Shown here piece by piece: positions 33,730 to 43,320 of a stretch of 64,000 nt of DNA. The translations under genes and the position numbers were made by a program. Position 1 is the first letter of the stretch. Every line of letters begins with the position of its first letter. Location: contig NC_091134.1 in the NCBI RefSeq assembly GCF_041381155.1, positions 63,232,902-63,296,901 of the forward strand, written 5' to 3'. The DNA comes from Argopecten irradians (Eukaryota; Mollusca; Bivalvia; Pectinida; Pectinidae). The notes beneath the pieces are model-generated. The model saw only the letters and a program-made list of their open reading frames with translations, did no database searches and was not told where the DNA came from.

Positions 33730-34220
33730 AGGTGTTTAACAACTTTCAAGTGGAAGAGCTAAAATGATGTCTATACGTTTTACTGAATAACAAATAAGGT
33801 GAAGGCACCGGATTGTTATTCGAATCCCGAATCCCGAATACGGTGCTGGCACCGGATTCATTATTCAAATTCAAAACAATTTCTCGAAGTTTTCAAGTAT
33901 TTTTGAGGTTGTGAAATTATGTTTTGATCGGATTTTTATGCTTTGAAATTGTTATTTATTTGTTCATTTTTGAATAACGAATAAGGTGCTGGCACTGGAT
34001 TCGGTATTCAAACTGAATAACGAAAACCGATCTAAGGAGGTGTTTTACGGCTTTCAAGTGTTAAGATTACGTCTATATACGTTTAACTAAATAATTAATA
34101 AGGTGCTGGCACCGGTTTCGTTATTGGAATCCTGAAACCCGAATACCGCATACGGTGCTGGCACCGGATTCGTTAGAAGAATCTCGAATCCCGAATACGG
34201 TGCTGACATTTGCGGTTTCT
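33730..34220. repeat. Repeat family A, copy 2, inverted relative to copy 1
   Basis: It reads as the reverse complement of 28610-29275: GAATCCCGAATACGGTGCTGGCACCGGATTC-type units enclose the same AT-rich body (ATTTATTTGTTCATTTTTGAATAACGAA phrase, shown here in part). The unit count is lower than in copy 1, so the minisatellite part has expanded or contracted independently. Confidence 0.8.
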
Positions 34221-34225
34221 ACATT

Positions 34226-34885
34226 GTTTGCCGTAAGTGTTACATATGTAGGTTTCAAGAATATGACATTTGTCTTAGTTTTGAATTGAACTTGGGACCA
34301 GTAAAGCACTTCCAGGATTCCTCATCATTATTTTCTAGGAAGTCACTGTTAATACAAAGTCTCTAGCGGATGGTGTTGTTGTATAACGATTTACTGTAGC
34401 AGATCTTTTTAAATAAAATGCCAATATGATCATTTTTGTCAATACTATTTAAGTACATAATCTCCTGTATCGTTTCCTCTTCTTTTGTGAATAGAAAATC
34501 CACCAAATCATGTTATCAAAAATGTTAGAACACAATGATGTACTGATAATAAATATCATTAAAATGAATCGTATAGAATAGATTTAGGTTACGTTTGGCA
34601 AACAAATGATATAGATAGCAGCTCTTGTCTTGAACAGATAAGAACATCTTCAAAAGGATTCTTGTACTAATGTCTTGACCACAATTTTGGTCATCAAGAG
34701 AAGTTCATGGGGACCCCTAAAACCCGACATAAGCTACCAGACCTGCAGCTGTCTATTCTCTGGATATAGCCAAATACAAAAATAATGGAGATTGATACTG
34801 TTTGCCTAAGTTTTCGAATTAACGTCTACACCTTTTCACTGTTAAAGGAAAAACAACGAAAGTCATATTTGTGTGGTATGCGTCT
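34226..34885. other. 3' flank of the first C1q gene
   Basis: AT-rich sequence downstream of the minus-strand C1q stop codon. No canonical AATAAA was recognised close to the stop. No other gene is seen. Confidence 0.4.
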
Positions 34886-36223
34886 TTATCCATCCAGTTT
34901 CCATCCTGAGAAGGTAGATTCTCCAAAGTTTGTTCGGCTAAGAATGTTTCCGTGTCCATAGGTACTTCCCATACGGATCAGGACCCTATCTCCCTGATGT
35001 AAGGCGACAACAACAACAGCCGTCGTTTGGTGGACGTCGTTTACTTCCTCAGCATCCGTCCACGACGATCCCGCGTACGCTCCATTCACCGCCAGGACGG
35101 TTTGGAATTGCTGGTTCCCATAACAAAGTGACGTCCACGTAATTACGTAAGTTCCAGATTCCGGCACGGTATATATACCGTCTGAAGGATTGTAGCCGTT
35201 TCCATGGTCCAGTTTCTCGTGATCGTAGACCACTGTATTATCCTCGTGGTATTTCCGGTCTGTAGCTAGGCTGGAGTGGAACGCAACGCGTTGTCCTGGA
35301 GACTGACTAGATGGGGTGATACCTGCAAAACAGTGGAATGCTGAATAAAGGATCAAAAGTTTCTTCTCCATGAATGAAACGTTTGGACAAATTGGTCACA
35401 TGAATGGATCAATGGTCAGCTTAATACCGTCACGCTAGTTTGATAAATTCAAATAAATGATTTCATTGGCGAATACGTGTTATTAATACCAACACAGACA
35501 TTACAATCAATTTGAAATCAAGATAGCTTTTTAATGGAAAGTGAAGTACATGAGACGCGACAAACCATATATATTTTTAATAGTTCTTGTTCCTGAACAA
35601 CACAACATAACAAGTATAAGCTTACGTTTATGAAACATTCTTGGAATTGCCGCCTTGGAAATATTCTGCTTACTAGTTTTCTGAGAGACTCTGGATCTAG
35701 AGGAAGTCTTTTCATTTTGACGAAGCAATGATTCGTGAGTTTGGTTGACGGAAAGATGAAATGAGTCCTGATTGTGAAGAGTGTTAGCAGTTGCATTTGC
35801 GAGAGATTGATAATTATCTGGAATTTTATCTCCCAATAGATTAAAATCCGTGTTCACATTTGCAAATCCAGTTGATTTTGTTTTATATGGGACAGTGTCA
35901 TTGATATACATTTCCACATCTGTCACCCTGCCTTCCAATCTATCAACCATGGTGTCTTTGTATACCATTTCACGCTCGAGAGAAACCACTTTTTGTCTAA
36001 GCTGGGTGATTTCATTCTTCTGGTAAACCAAGTCTGATCTTAGCTGTTCTACATGCTTGTCTTTTTCGGTCAACATACGTTCCATTCCGTCAATTTTCTG
36101 GTACACAAAGGTCACAAGGTCATGCCATTGATTATCGTATTGGTCAAGGGTTGCTTCCTTTAGTGACCCAAAACAACCAGCTACGCACAAAATTAAAATC
36201 AACTTCACAGAGGTAGAGGACAT
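34886..36223 (-). CDS. Secreted coiled-coil C1q-domain protein 1
   Basis: C1q-domain proteins of bivalves are secreted trimeric recognition lectins linked to innate immunity. Two exons join in phase: from the start to 35626 (donor GTAAGC) and 35322-34886 (acceptor TTTTGCAG), with a 303-bp intron. The split codon reads Arg. The preferred start is the ATG at 36223 (MSSTSVKLILILCVAG, a good signal peptide); an in-frame ATG at 36250 lies about where transcription should begin from the TATA box, so it is less likely. The protein is about 344 residues: signal peptide, a coiled coil of heptad character (about 45-105), a low-complexity linker, then the C1q domain from QRVAFHSSL to the end (FSGWKLDG), including the conserved GIYTVPESGTYVITW. 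It has a tandem paralogue at 38466-41261 with the same intron position and phase. Confidence 0.93.
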
Positions 36224-36274
36224 TTTGGCGTTAATTGAAACCATTGACATAGAGCTTCAATCTACTGATCTGGC

Positions 36275-36287
36275 CTATATTTTTATC
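36275..36287 (-). promoter_or_regulatory. TATA box of C1q gene 1
   Basis: On the minus strand GATAAAAATATAG lies about 55 bases upstream of the ATG at 36223. A start of transcription about 30 bases downstream of it falls near 36250, which favours the inner ATG. Confidence 0.6.
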
Positions 36288-36289
36288 TC

Positions 36290-36589
36290 GTTTCTATTTC
36301 TAGATTACGTGATGATAAGATAATGATACTAGTTCTACATTAATGAGTGTCCACTAGCGTACTAGCGTAGCATGTAGGAAGTCGGGCGTTGTACTAGTTA
36401 TAGTTTTCAAATGGAAACAACTTCAAGTACATCGACGATAAGTGAATTTAAAAATGCTATATCACTTATAATTACCGCATTCAATAGACGCTAGCATAAG
36501 AATTGTAATCAGTGTATATTCCCTTTCTATAGTGGCTTGTGTTCGGCAATGTCCCATTGTTACATTTGCGACCCCACCATTCAAAGAAC
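36290..36589. other. Upstream flank of C1q gene 1
   Basis: AT-rich sequence. GTACTAGCGTA-type short repeats occur near 36350-36370. No gene is recognised. Confidence 0.4.
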
Positions 36590-36880
36590 AACAGTGGGCC
36601 ATGCGAAGAGCGACAACGCGACAGTGTACCAAGTGAACGGTAACAGTGTGTCAAGCGAAGAGTGACAGTACGCCGAGTAAAGACCGACAGTGCGACAATG
36701 TCTCAAAGTAAAAGCGAACGTGTGCAAAGCAAAGAACGACAATGCGCAATGCAAAGAGCGATAGTTACCAAGCGAAGAGCAACCAACAATGTGCCAAACG
36801 AACACACTGTCGCTCTTTGGATGGCACACAGTCGCTCTTCACTTTGCGCATTATTGCACTGTCGCTCTTGGCTGGCTCAT
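36590..36880. repeat. Degenerate AAGCGAAGAGCGACAGTG-type array with an inverted end
   Basis: Imperfect copies of CAAGCGAAGAGCGACAGTG, spaced about 25-40 bp, run to about 36800. They are followed by copies in the opposite orientation (CACTGTCGCTCTT at about 36805-36870). The arrangement could fold back. The open frames across it are repeat by-products. Confidence 0.65.
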
Positions 36881-37755
36881 GGCAGGGTGTTTGTCAATAA
36901 CAGATCCAAAAGATCCTTTATTTCAATGAAAATGTTTCAACGTCAATTTATGACATTCTATCGAAAAAGATATCTAAAAGTTTACATGACATACAGATCG
37001 TATTACCAGGTTTTTTTCTTGTGTGTCCTGATGAAGGCTAAGGTCGTTCAATTAAGTCTCTATATATAAATTGTTGTTGTGTTTTGTACGATTTGGATGA
37101 CTTTACATAACTGTGTCTCTCTCTTTGTAAAAAAAGGGGGTGGTATTGCCCAGTTTATAATGCTTTATCTCTGATCCATGAGCCGTATATTCTATCATCC
37201 ACCCAGCAGGACATATCTAAAAGTTATATAAAATTACTATCAGGTCTTCACTTCAATAATGCTACGAAGTTTGGTATGTCTTGACCACGAGACGGAACCA
37301 AAAACATCGCTAACAGAGATAGAGTTCTATCATATAACGTGACTTTTTCTCGCGTTTTCATTGGCTAAGTCCTCGGTCACTATTTAGCCATAGTCGCGGG
37401 ACTATGGTTTCTCGCGTGACTATGGTTTGGCGCGGTTTTTTTACGAACGTCATATTGACGAAAATAACGTCACTGACGCTATCTGCGCTGTTCACTGGCG
37501 AACAAGCTATGTGCGGACGACGTTTTGCAAAACATAATTGTCACAGAAACTTGAATGCTGACGAATTTACCAAAGAACAAAATAGCAAATTGAACTGAGC
37601 AAGCAACGAAATATTCAGTGAGTATTTTCAAGGATTTCTGTCTGCATGGCATTTCTTAACGTTATACGTGGCCGCAATCGTTTAAATAAATTGTTATTGG
37701 TGATCATACATAATTGTTTGTCCTATATTTTTTTTCAATTCGTTATGTACTAAAA
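36881..37755. other. Unassigned stretch between C1q genes
   Basis: It includes a GC-richer patch at 37320-37520 (TTTCTCGCGTGACTATGG repeated) without a recognised gene. A plus-strand frame at 37404-37598 lacks family signatures. Confidence 0.4.
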
Positions 37756-37759
37756 ACAT

Positions 37760-37893
37760 TACTACCTTCTTTTGAGGGCACTATGGTCTTATAGTGTAGT
37801 CTTGTGATGGCATAGTACCCTCGCCTCCATCTCAGGTACTATGTCATCCCTCGACAACATTATTAGACCATAGTGCCCTCAACAGAAGGCAAT
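37760..37893. repeat. Foldback repeat 1
   Basis: CCTTCTTTTGAGGGCACTAT at the left and its near-complement at the right (ATAGTGCCCTCAACAGAAGG) form arms of about 30 bp around a loop of roughly 70 bp that carries shorter GTACTATG-type inverted pairs. Confidence 0.7.
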
Positions 37894-37901
37894 GATTATT
37901 C

Positions 37902-37996
37902 TATTATGGCCCTTTCCAGAGGGAACTGTTCTCCTATAGTATAGCTCGCCAGACAACACTATAGGAGAACTGTTCCTGAGGGAAAGGGCCATAATA
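37902..37996. repeat. Foldback repeat 2 (strong hairpin)
   Basis: Arms 37902-37940 and 37958-37996 are 39 bp each and match at about 34 positions around a 17-bp loop. The arms begin TATTATGGCCCTTTCC. Adjacent sequence to 38110 has further short inverted and direct copies of ACTATACTTTGGTATAGT-type motifs. Confidence 0.8.
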
Positions 37997-38418
37997 TATT
38001 TAGTACGTCACATGACATGTTCATTCCCGGGGGACTATACTTTGGTATAGTTCCCGTAGTCAGGTATAGTCTCCCGTAGTCAAGAAGGACAGGGAACAGT
38101 CGCAAAATAGATCATGGCTGTTATCCAATCGCATTCCTAGTAATTAATATGTGATGTACTAAATATAAATATGATTTTGTTCTGTGAGCTGATAAAATCA
38201 TAAAACGGAAGATGATCTTGTGAGAAGTCAATACTAAAGCATCTTAGGGAATACGTTGTTACTATACCATGATATTTATCACATCGTGAATATTTAGATT
38301 TGATGTTTATCCACATAGTTTATTGATAAAATGTTTTGACACCCACGTCTGAGCGATGATTAGATTATCGACCACATTAAGAAGTCATAAGTAACCTCTT
38401 TATAGATTGTAAAAGGAC

Positions 38419-38424
38419 TTTATT
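38419..38424 (-). terminator. Polyadenylation signal of C1q gene 2
   Basis: AATAAA on the minus strand, about 42 bases past the stop codon at 38466-38468. Confidence 0.6.
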
Positions 38425-38465
38425 TATAGTGACATAACAGAACAACTGGCAGACTGTCCCCCCTT

Positions 38466-41261
38466 TTAGTCCAGTTTCCAGCCAGAGAATGTAGGTTTCC
38501 CAATATCGGTTCGACTCAAAAGCGATCCGTGTCCCCAATGTGCTCCCATCCTTATAAAGATGTGATCTGCTTCAGACAGCGTTAGGACAACCACAGCTGT
38601 ACTCTGATTATATATCTCGTTGTGTGAAGCATCTGTAAATGATGACCCCATTATTGCGCCATTGACCACAATAACAGTTTGGAAAAATTGCTGTTTTTCA
38701 CAGATAGACTTCCAAGAGAATACATAGGTTCCTGACTCCGGAACAGTAAAAATACCGTCACCTGAATTGTAGCCATTGCCATTGTTTACTTTCACCAGAT
38801 CGTACACGATTGTGTTGTCTTCATGCAAATTTCTGTCGCCGGAAAGTTCAACGTGAAATGCAACGCGCTGTGTTAGGGAGGGGCCGACACCTGCAACACA
38901 AATGTGGCACGTAAGATAATGCAAAATTCGTAAATGAACTTTTCATTATTAACCATATATATATTTTGGAAATATTACTTTATATGCATAAAAAATAAGT
39001 CCTATTGGTCATATTTTATGTGAATTTATGTATTAAATAAAAGTGGTATAAAAGTGTATTTAAAAGATGTTCTAATATTTACAAATATACAATTTGTAGT
39101 GAATAATAATATTAATATGTATCTTTGCCGTGCTGTGTTTTACTCGCGTGCGTAATATAACATATATTCGCGAGCGCTGCGTTTGTCTATATGTGTATGT
39201 ACGTTTATGTTTGTGTTCCCGTTAGTAGTGTTCACTGATGGACTTTTATGACGGACAGGACATGTGACTGTTACGGACATTGACGAAGTTGTTTGATTGG
39301 TCAGTATTGTCAGTTAAACGTATTTGCTATATATCTTTTTGTATTTCGGGAGATTTGAATTTCATCCCTGTGCTTGGTTGGACGTTTCTTTTTCTTGGTC
39401 GAGAAATTCATTCATTTGGTTCAATCTGTTGCCTTATGATTGACTGGTCGTATTCATGACATACGGAGTATACATTGCAGTGTATACATTGATACATCAT
39501 ACGTATTAATGTCTTTTAAAAATGGAATAAACATGAACGAATCTGAATCTCATTTTGTGAACATATACCACCTGCTACACTTTATATATAGCTATTAAAA
39601 ATGAGCACATAGTCGAAAACTACGTATATTGTACAACTGTACTAACATATAGAGAATACATGGTCAGTGTCTTAAAACATAAGCTGCATTTCGCCGAGAG
39701 TAAAGAAGTCGAGCCACGTTTGTCTTTCTGTCACGAGTCAAAAATACAGCTTATATTTTAATACACTGACCACGTATTCTTTTTATCCTGGAACTTTACC
39801 AAAATGCATAATTTGATTTTTATATATATAACAGTGTTACATTTATTAACATATTCGTATCACAATGTTTAACACACAAACATGTCCTACTTTCATACAA
39901 TGGATCAACCAGTAGGAGGTAAATTCTCATCCTTCTCGTACACATTTGAACTTGATAACCGATTAAAAAAATCTTTCAAATTTCCTTAATCAAAGAGTAA
40001 AAGCTCAAAGCGGTGAAAAAAGGCGTCCAGAAGTCCTACATGACGACAACCGTGAATGACTGTTGGGAAATGTATTTTTGCGCCAAACGGCAATCTGTGA
40101 CGCCACGAAAACCTCACAATATAAAATGTCGCTTGTGTAGTCGCTTATGTGCTATTGGTGTATTGGTACTTGACTGACATTTGTTTTCTAGTGATACCGT
40201 CCGAATCTCAACTGATTTGATCATCTGACAGAAAACTTCAAAAGGGAGTAACAAAAGCAAATCTTAGTCATAGGATAAATACAATCTATCATTTGTTTCC
40301 CTTCGTATTAGATTTATGATAAGATTTTCGAGATTTTCATTTTTTGCTCGCCACAGGCTCGCTAAAAATGAAAAATTCTAAACTCGTATCATAAATATGA
40401 TATGAAGGAAAACGAATGGCAGATCCTCTATATATATATTTGTTAATCGTACCGTATTCAAAAATAACTATTTAATAATTTACATAGCTAATTAAAAAGC
40501 ATTCAATTTAACCAGAAACAACGCGTTATTATTTGTTTAAGCAGTCCTTGGCCACATAGGATATGTGATTTTAAGACTGGATTTATACGGAAGCCCGTAA
40601 GTGCCAAATTAAAGCAAGATATGACAAAACTTACTGAGAACTACTTTTGCGAATAAACACAATACTTTTGTGAAAAAAGTAATGCTTTTCTTGGCAATAC
40701 TTCTTTATTTTTCATATCTTATTTGGCACTAATCGCCTTCTATAGTATTTACTTACGTTTTGTTTTTATTCTTGGAGAAATGACCTTTGCATTGTCAGTG
40801 GGCAATTCCAACGAATCACTTGATGACCTATGAAATGAAGATTCGCGAGTCTCATTGTTAGTCATAAGCATGTTTATACTGCCCGATATGGATGAGTCCT
40901 TGTTCAAGTTTGCGTGTTGCTGCGGCACTTTGTCCTCCCTTGATATGGTTGATGGTTGGTTCATGTCTGCAATCTTTTCCTCTAAATTGTCGATGATTGT
41001 ATCCTTATGAAGTATTGCCCGGTCCAGTAATTCAACCCGCCGCCTAAGTTCTGCCATTTCAGACTCCTGATTGGTAAGGACTATTTCAAGTCGGTCAAAC
41101 CTGGCACCCCTTTCGGTCAGCAGTCGTTCCATTACTCCGATCTTTTGGTAAACGGACTTTTCTAGCTCCTGCAATGGTTGCTTGTTTGGACTGATGTAGT
41201 TTGCATAAAGAGGATAAAAATAATTCGTTACGCACAGTATGAAAGCGAATTTTACGATCAT
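38466..41261 (-). CDS. Secreted coiled-coil C1q-domain protein 2
   Basis: Paralogue of the gene at 34886-36223. Exon 1 is 41261-40757 (donor GTAAGT) and exon 2 is 38890-38466 (acceptor GTGTTGCAG). The 1,866-bp intron sits at the same place and phase, with the split codon again Arg. The protein is about 309 residues: hydrophobic signal (MIVKFAFILCVTNYF), coiled coil (about 35-105, with MERLLTERGARFDRLE like the paralogue's MERMLTEKDKHVEQLR), a Ser-rich linker, and the C1q domain from QRVAFHVEL to FSGWKLD. The intron has grown by insertion of foldback elements. Upstream, an 88-bp minisatellite repeats the promoter. Both copies look functional: open frames, splice sites and signal peptides are intact. 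Recognition of a microbial surface is inferred from the family. Confidence 0.93.
39654..39779. repeat. Foldback element in the C1q gene 2 intron (a)
   Basis: Arms of about 38 bp (left begins GAATACATGGTCAGTGTCTT, right ends with its near-complement AAGCTTATATT-type and CACGTATTC) match with about five differences around a loop of about 50 bp. Confidence 0.75.
40283..40425. repeat. Foldback element in the C1q gene 2 intron (b)
   Basis: Arms of about 55-60 bp (left holds TATCATTTGTTTCCCTTCGT, right holds GAAGGAAAACGAATGGCAGA) flank a short GCTCGCCACAGGCTCGC centre, itself a small inverted pair. There are several mismatches and small gaps. Confidence 0.75.
40600..40732. repeat. Foldback element in the C1q gene 2 intron (c)
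   Basis: AGTGCCAAATTAAAGCAAGATATGA-like sequence at the left (given in part) and TCATATCTTATTTGGCACT at the right are inverted copies around about 90 bp. The inside carries ACTTTTGCGA/ACTTTTGTGA-type direct repeats. Confidence 0.65.
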
Positions 41262-41288
41262 GACTGCTGTCCTGATGGTTATGGAAGT

Positions 41289-42017
41289 GTGATTGTCTTA
41301 TCTTCTTTGACACACGACCCGACCCCATAGACAGATTAGAAAACATGACAGACAGTGTTCCTTCAACAGTATACATTTATAATACCGTCTATCTTCTTAG
41401 ACATACGACCCGATCCTATAGCCAAATCCGGATAACATGACAGTGTTCCTTCAACAGTATACATTTATAATACCGTCTATCTTCTTAGACACACGACCCG
41501 ACCCTATAACCAAATCCGGATAACATGACAGTGTTCCTTCAACAGTATACATTTATAATACCGTCTATCTTCTTAGACACACGACCCGATCCTATAGCCA
41601 AATCCGGATAACATGACAGTGTTCCTTCAACAGTATACATTTATAATACCGTCTATCTTCTTAGACACACGACCCGATCCTATAGCCAAATCCGGATAAC
41701 ATGACAGTGTTCCTTCAACAGTATACATTTATAATACCGTCTATCTTCTTAGACACACGACCCGATCCTATAGCCAAATCCGGATAACATGACAGTTTCC
41801 TTCAACAGTATACATTTATAATACCGTCTATCTTCTTGGACACACGACCCGATCCTATAGCCAAATCCGGATAACATGACAGTGTTCCTTCAACAGTATA
41901 CATTTATAATACCGTCTATCGGCTTCTAAGACACACGACCCGATCCTATAGCCAAATCCGAATAACATGACAGTGTTCCTTCAACAGTATACATTTATAA
42001 TACCGTCTATCTTCTGT
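41289..42017. repeat. 88-bp minisatellite covering the C1q gene 2 promoter
   Basis: About eight units of 88 bp, with the landmark CGACCCG at 41406, 41494, 41582, 41670 and 41758 and onward. Each unit holds CAGTGTTCCTTCAACAGTAT, ACATTTATAATACCG and a CTTCTTAGACACACGACC segment. The unit nearest the gene is the most diverged (extra GACAGACAGT, altered CATAGACAGATTAG), as expected if it is the ancestral, constrained copy. On the minus strand each unit contains TATTATAAATG. Confidence 0.93.
41374..41384 (-). promoter_or_regulatory. Candidate TATA box of C1q gene 2
   Basis: TATTATAAATG on the minus strand, about 113 bases upstream of the ATG at 41261, would give a 5' UTR of about 80-90 bases. The same motif is repeated every 88 bp further upstream. 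Confidence 0.5.
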
Positions 42018-42639
42018 TTGTTGTTTTAGTTGGGCATAAATTAATTATTTTATCATATTTCCTTATAGTTATCTCTATTTCGTCTTACTTCCGCGTACTT
42101 ACCAACTTTATACACCGATGGATATGCATGCAAATATACGACAACAGTTGGCAATAATAAAGTTTAATAGTCAGTATGTGATGAACTTAAAAGTGTTTTT
42201 TCGACCAGATAACAACTTGAAGCTTGGGAATCTAAACATATTTCGGTTTTTCTTATCGTGTTCTATATTGTTGGCACCAATGAATTGATACCTTGGTCTT
42301 TGTTACATACACGGCAGAGCAGTCTGTTTACTAACCGCATGTCCGAGATTGTAAACAATATGGCGCGCTGTCAACTGTCAGCCAGACGACAGCAAAGCAC
42401 CTACACCACTAATATTATTCATAAGCATTGACGGTAAAACTATGTAACAAGATACGATTCATAATCATGTTACACATACCTATCAACCATATTTATGGTT
42501 TAGTAGTCTATATTTCTTTGGAAAATAGCTGTAGTTTACACCGAAACGAGAGAGCTGTTCCTTGTATACTTCGCCGGGACGCAACAGTGTTTGCCTAACT
42601 GATGTTTCGACGACGCCGATTTGCTGATATGATCGAGGC
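42018..42639. other. Intergenic stretch
   Basis: AT-rich sequence with no supported gene, apart from a GC-richer patch (42345-42400). Confidence 0.4.
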
Positions 42640-42945
42640 GAGCGAAGAGCGGAAACCTATGAGGTTACAAGTGTGACGTCAGTAGATGGTGTGTCGTCAC
42701 TCGCAATGTATAAAAGGCGGTGAATACAAGCTCAGATCGCGTGCCCCGAAACGTTATATATGGCGTTACGGCACGTAAAACTCTTCATTCGGTCAGCTCA
42801 GATCGGCATTCTGTTTCGAACGGTAGCCCGGTAAATAAATCCAGAGCTGCTTGCTGTGTTCCCGAGTATATATTTTATATATTATACCAGTTGCTGTTTG
42901 CTGATATATATCCAGTACCAGTATAATGGCAGCAGAGGTAATTAC
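42640..42945 (+). mobile_element. Possible solo LTR remnant
   Basis: The segment has the order of LTR signals: GTGACGTCAG (CRE-like), TATAAAAGGCGG (42710-42721), AATAAA (42834-42839), then TGGCAGCAGAGG (42927-42938), which resembles an initiator-Met primer-binding site. No gag or pol follows and the outer ends are unclear, so it would be an old isolated LTR. A host promoter is the alternative. Confidence 0.3.
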
Positions 42946-43159
42946 TTGGAGAATAAGTTATGAATAGAAACCAGACCTGATAAATATATGTTTGTGCTTA
43001 TCTAAGCACATTCTGTTTGCTGTGCCGACCTACCTCCACCTTCAGAAGATGTGTACGATTGCGTTTATGTATGATGACTGAATAGTCAAAGAAACATACT
43101 TTTATATCTATTTATTAAGCCTTCGTGGTAATATTATATTGATTTAAGGCCAATAATGC

Positions 43160-43310
43160 ACCTTAGTCGACATTGTGGCACCTTTCTGTGCTTGGTAGCA
43201 CCTTCACTGTTGCACCTTCAGTAAAGGTAGCACCTTCAAGGTCCGGTAGCACCTTCACAGTGCACCTTCTAAGGACTTGCCTTGCACCTTCACTATGACT
43301 GTGCCTTACT
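43160..43310. repeat. Short GCACCTTCA-type repeats
   Basis: About eight copies of GCACCTT(C/T), several as GGTAGCACCTTCA, at irregular 15-30-bp spacing. No coding content. Confidence 0.6.
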
Positions 43311-43320
43311 ACTATATGTA

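Noticed and set aside
41095-41376. 93-codon minus-strand frame overlapping the C1q gene 2 start
   Set aside because: It is out of frame with the C1q coding exon and begins in the minisatellite; it is a shadow frame.
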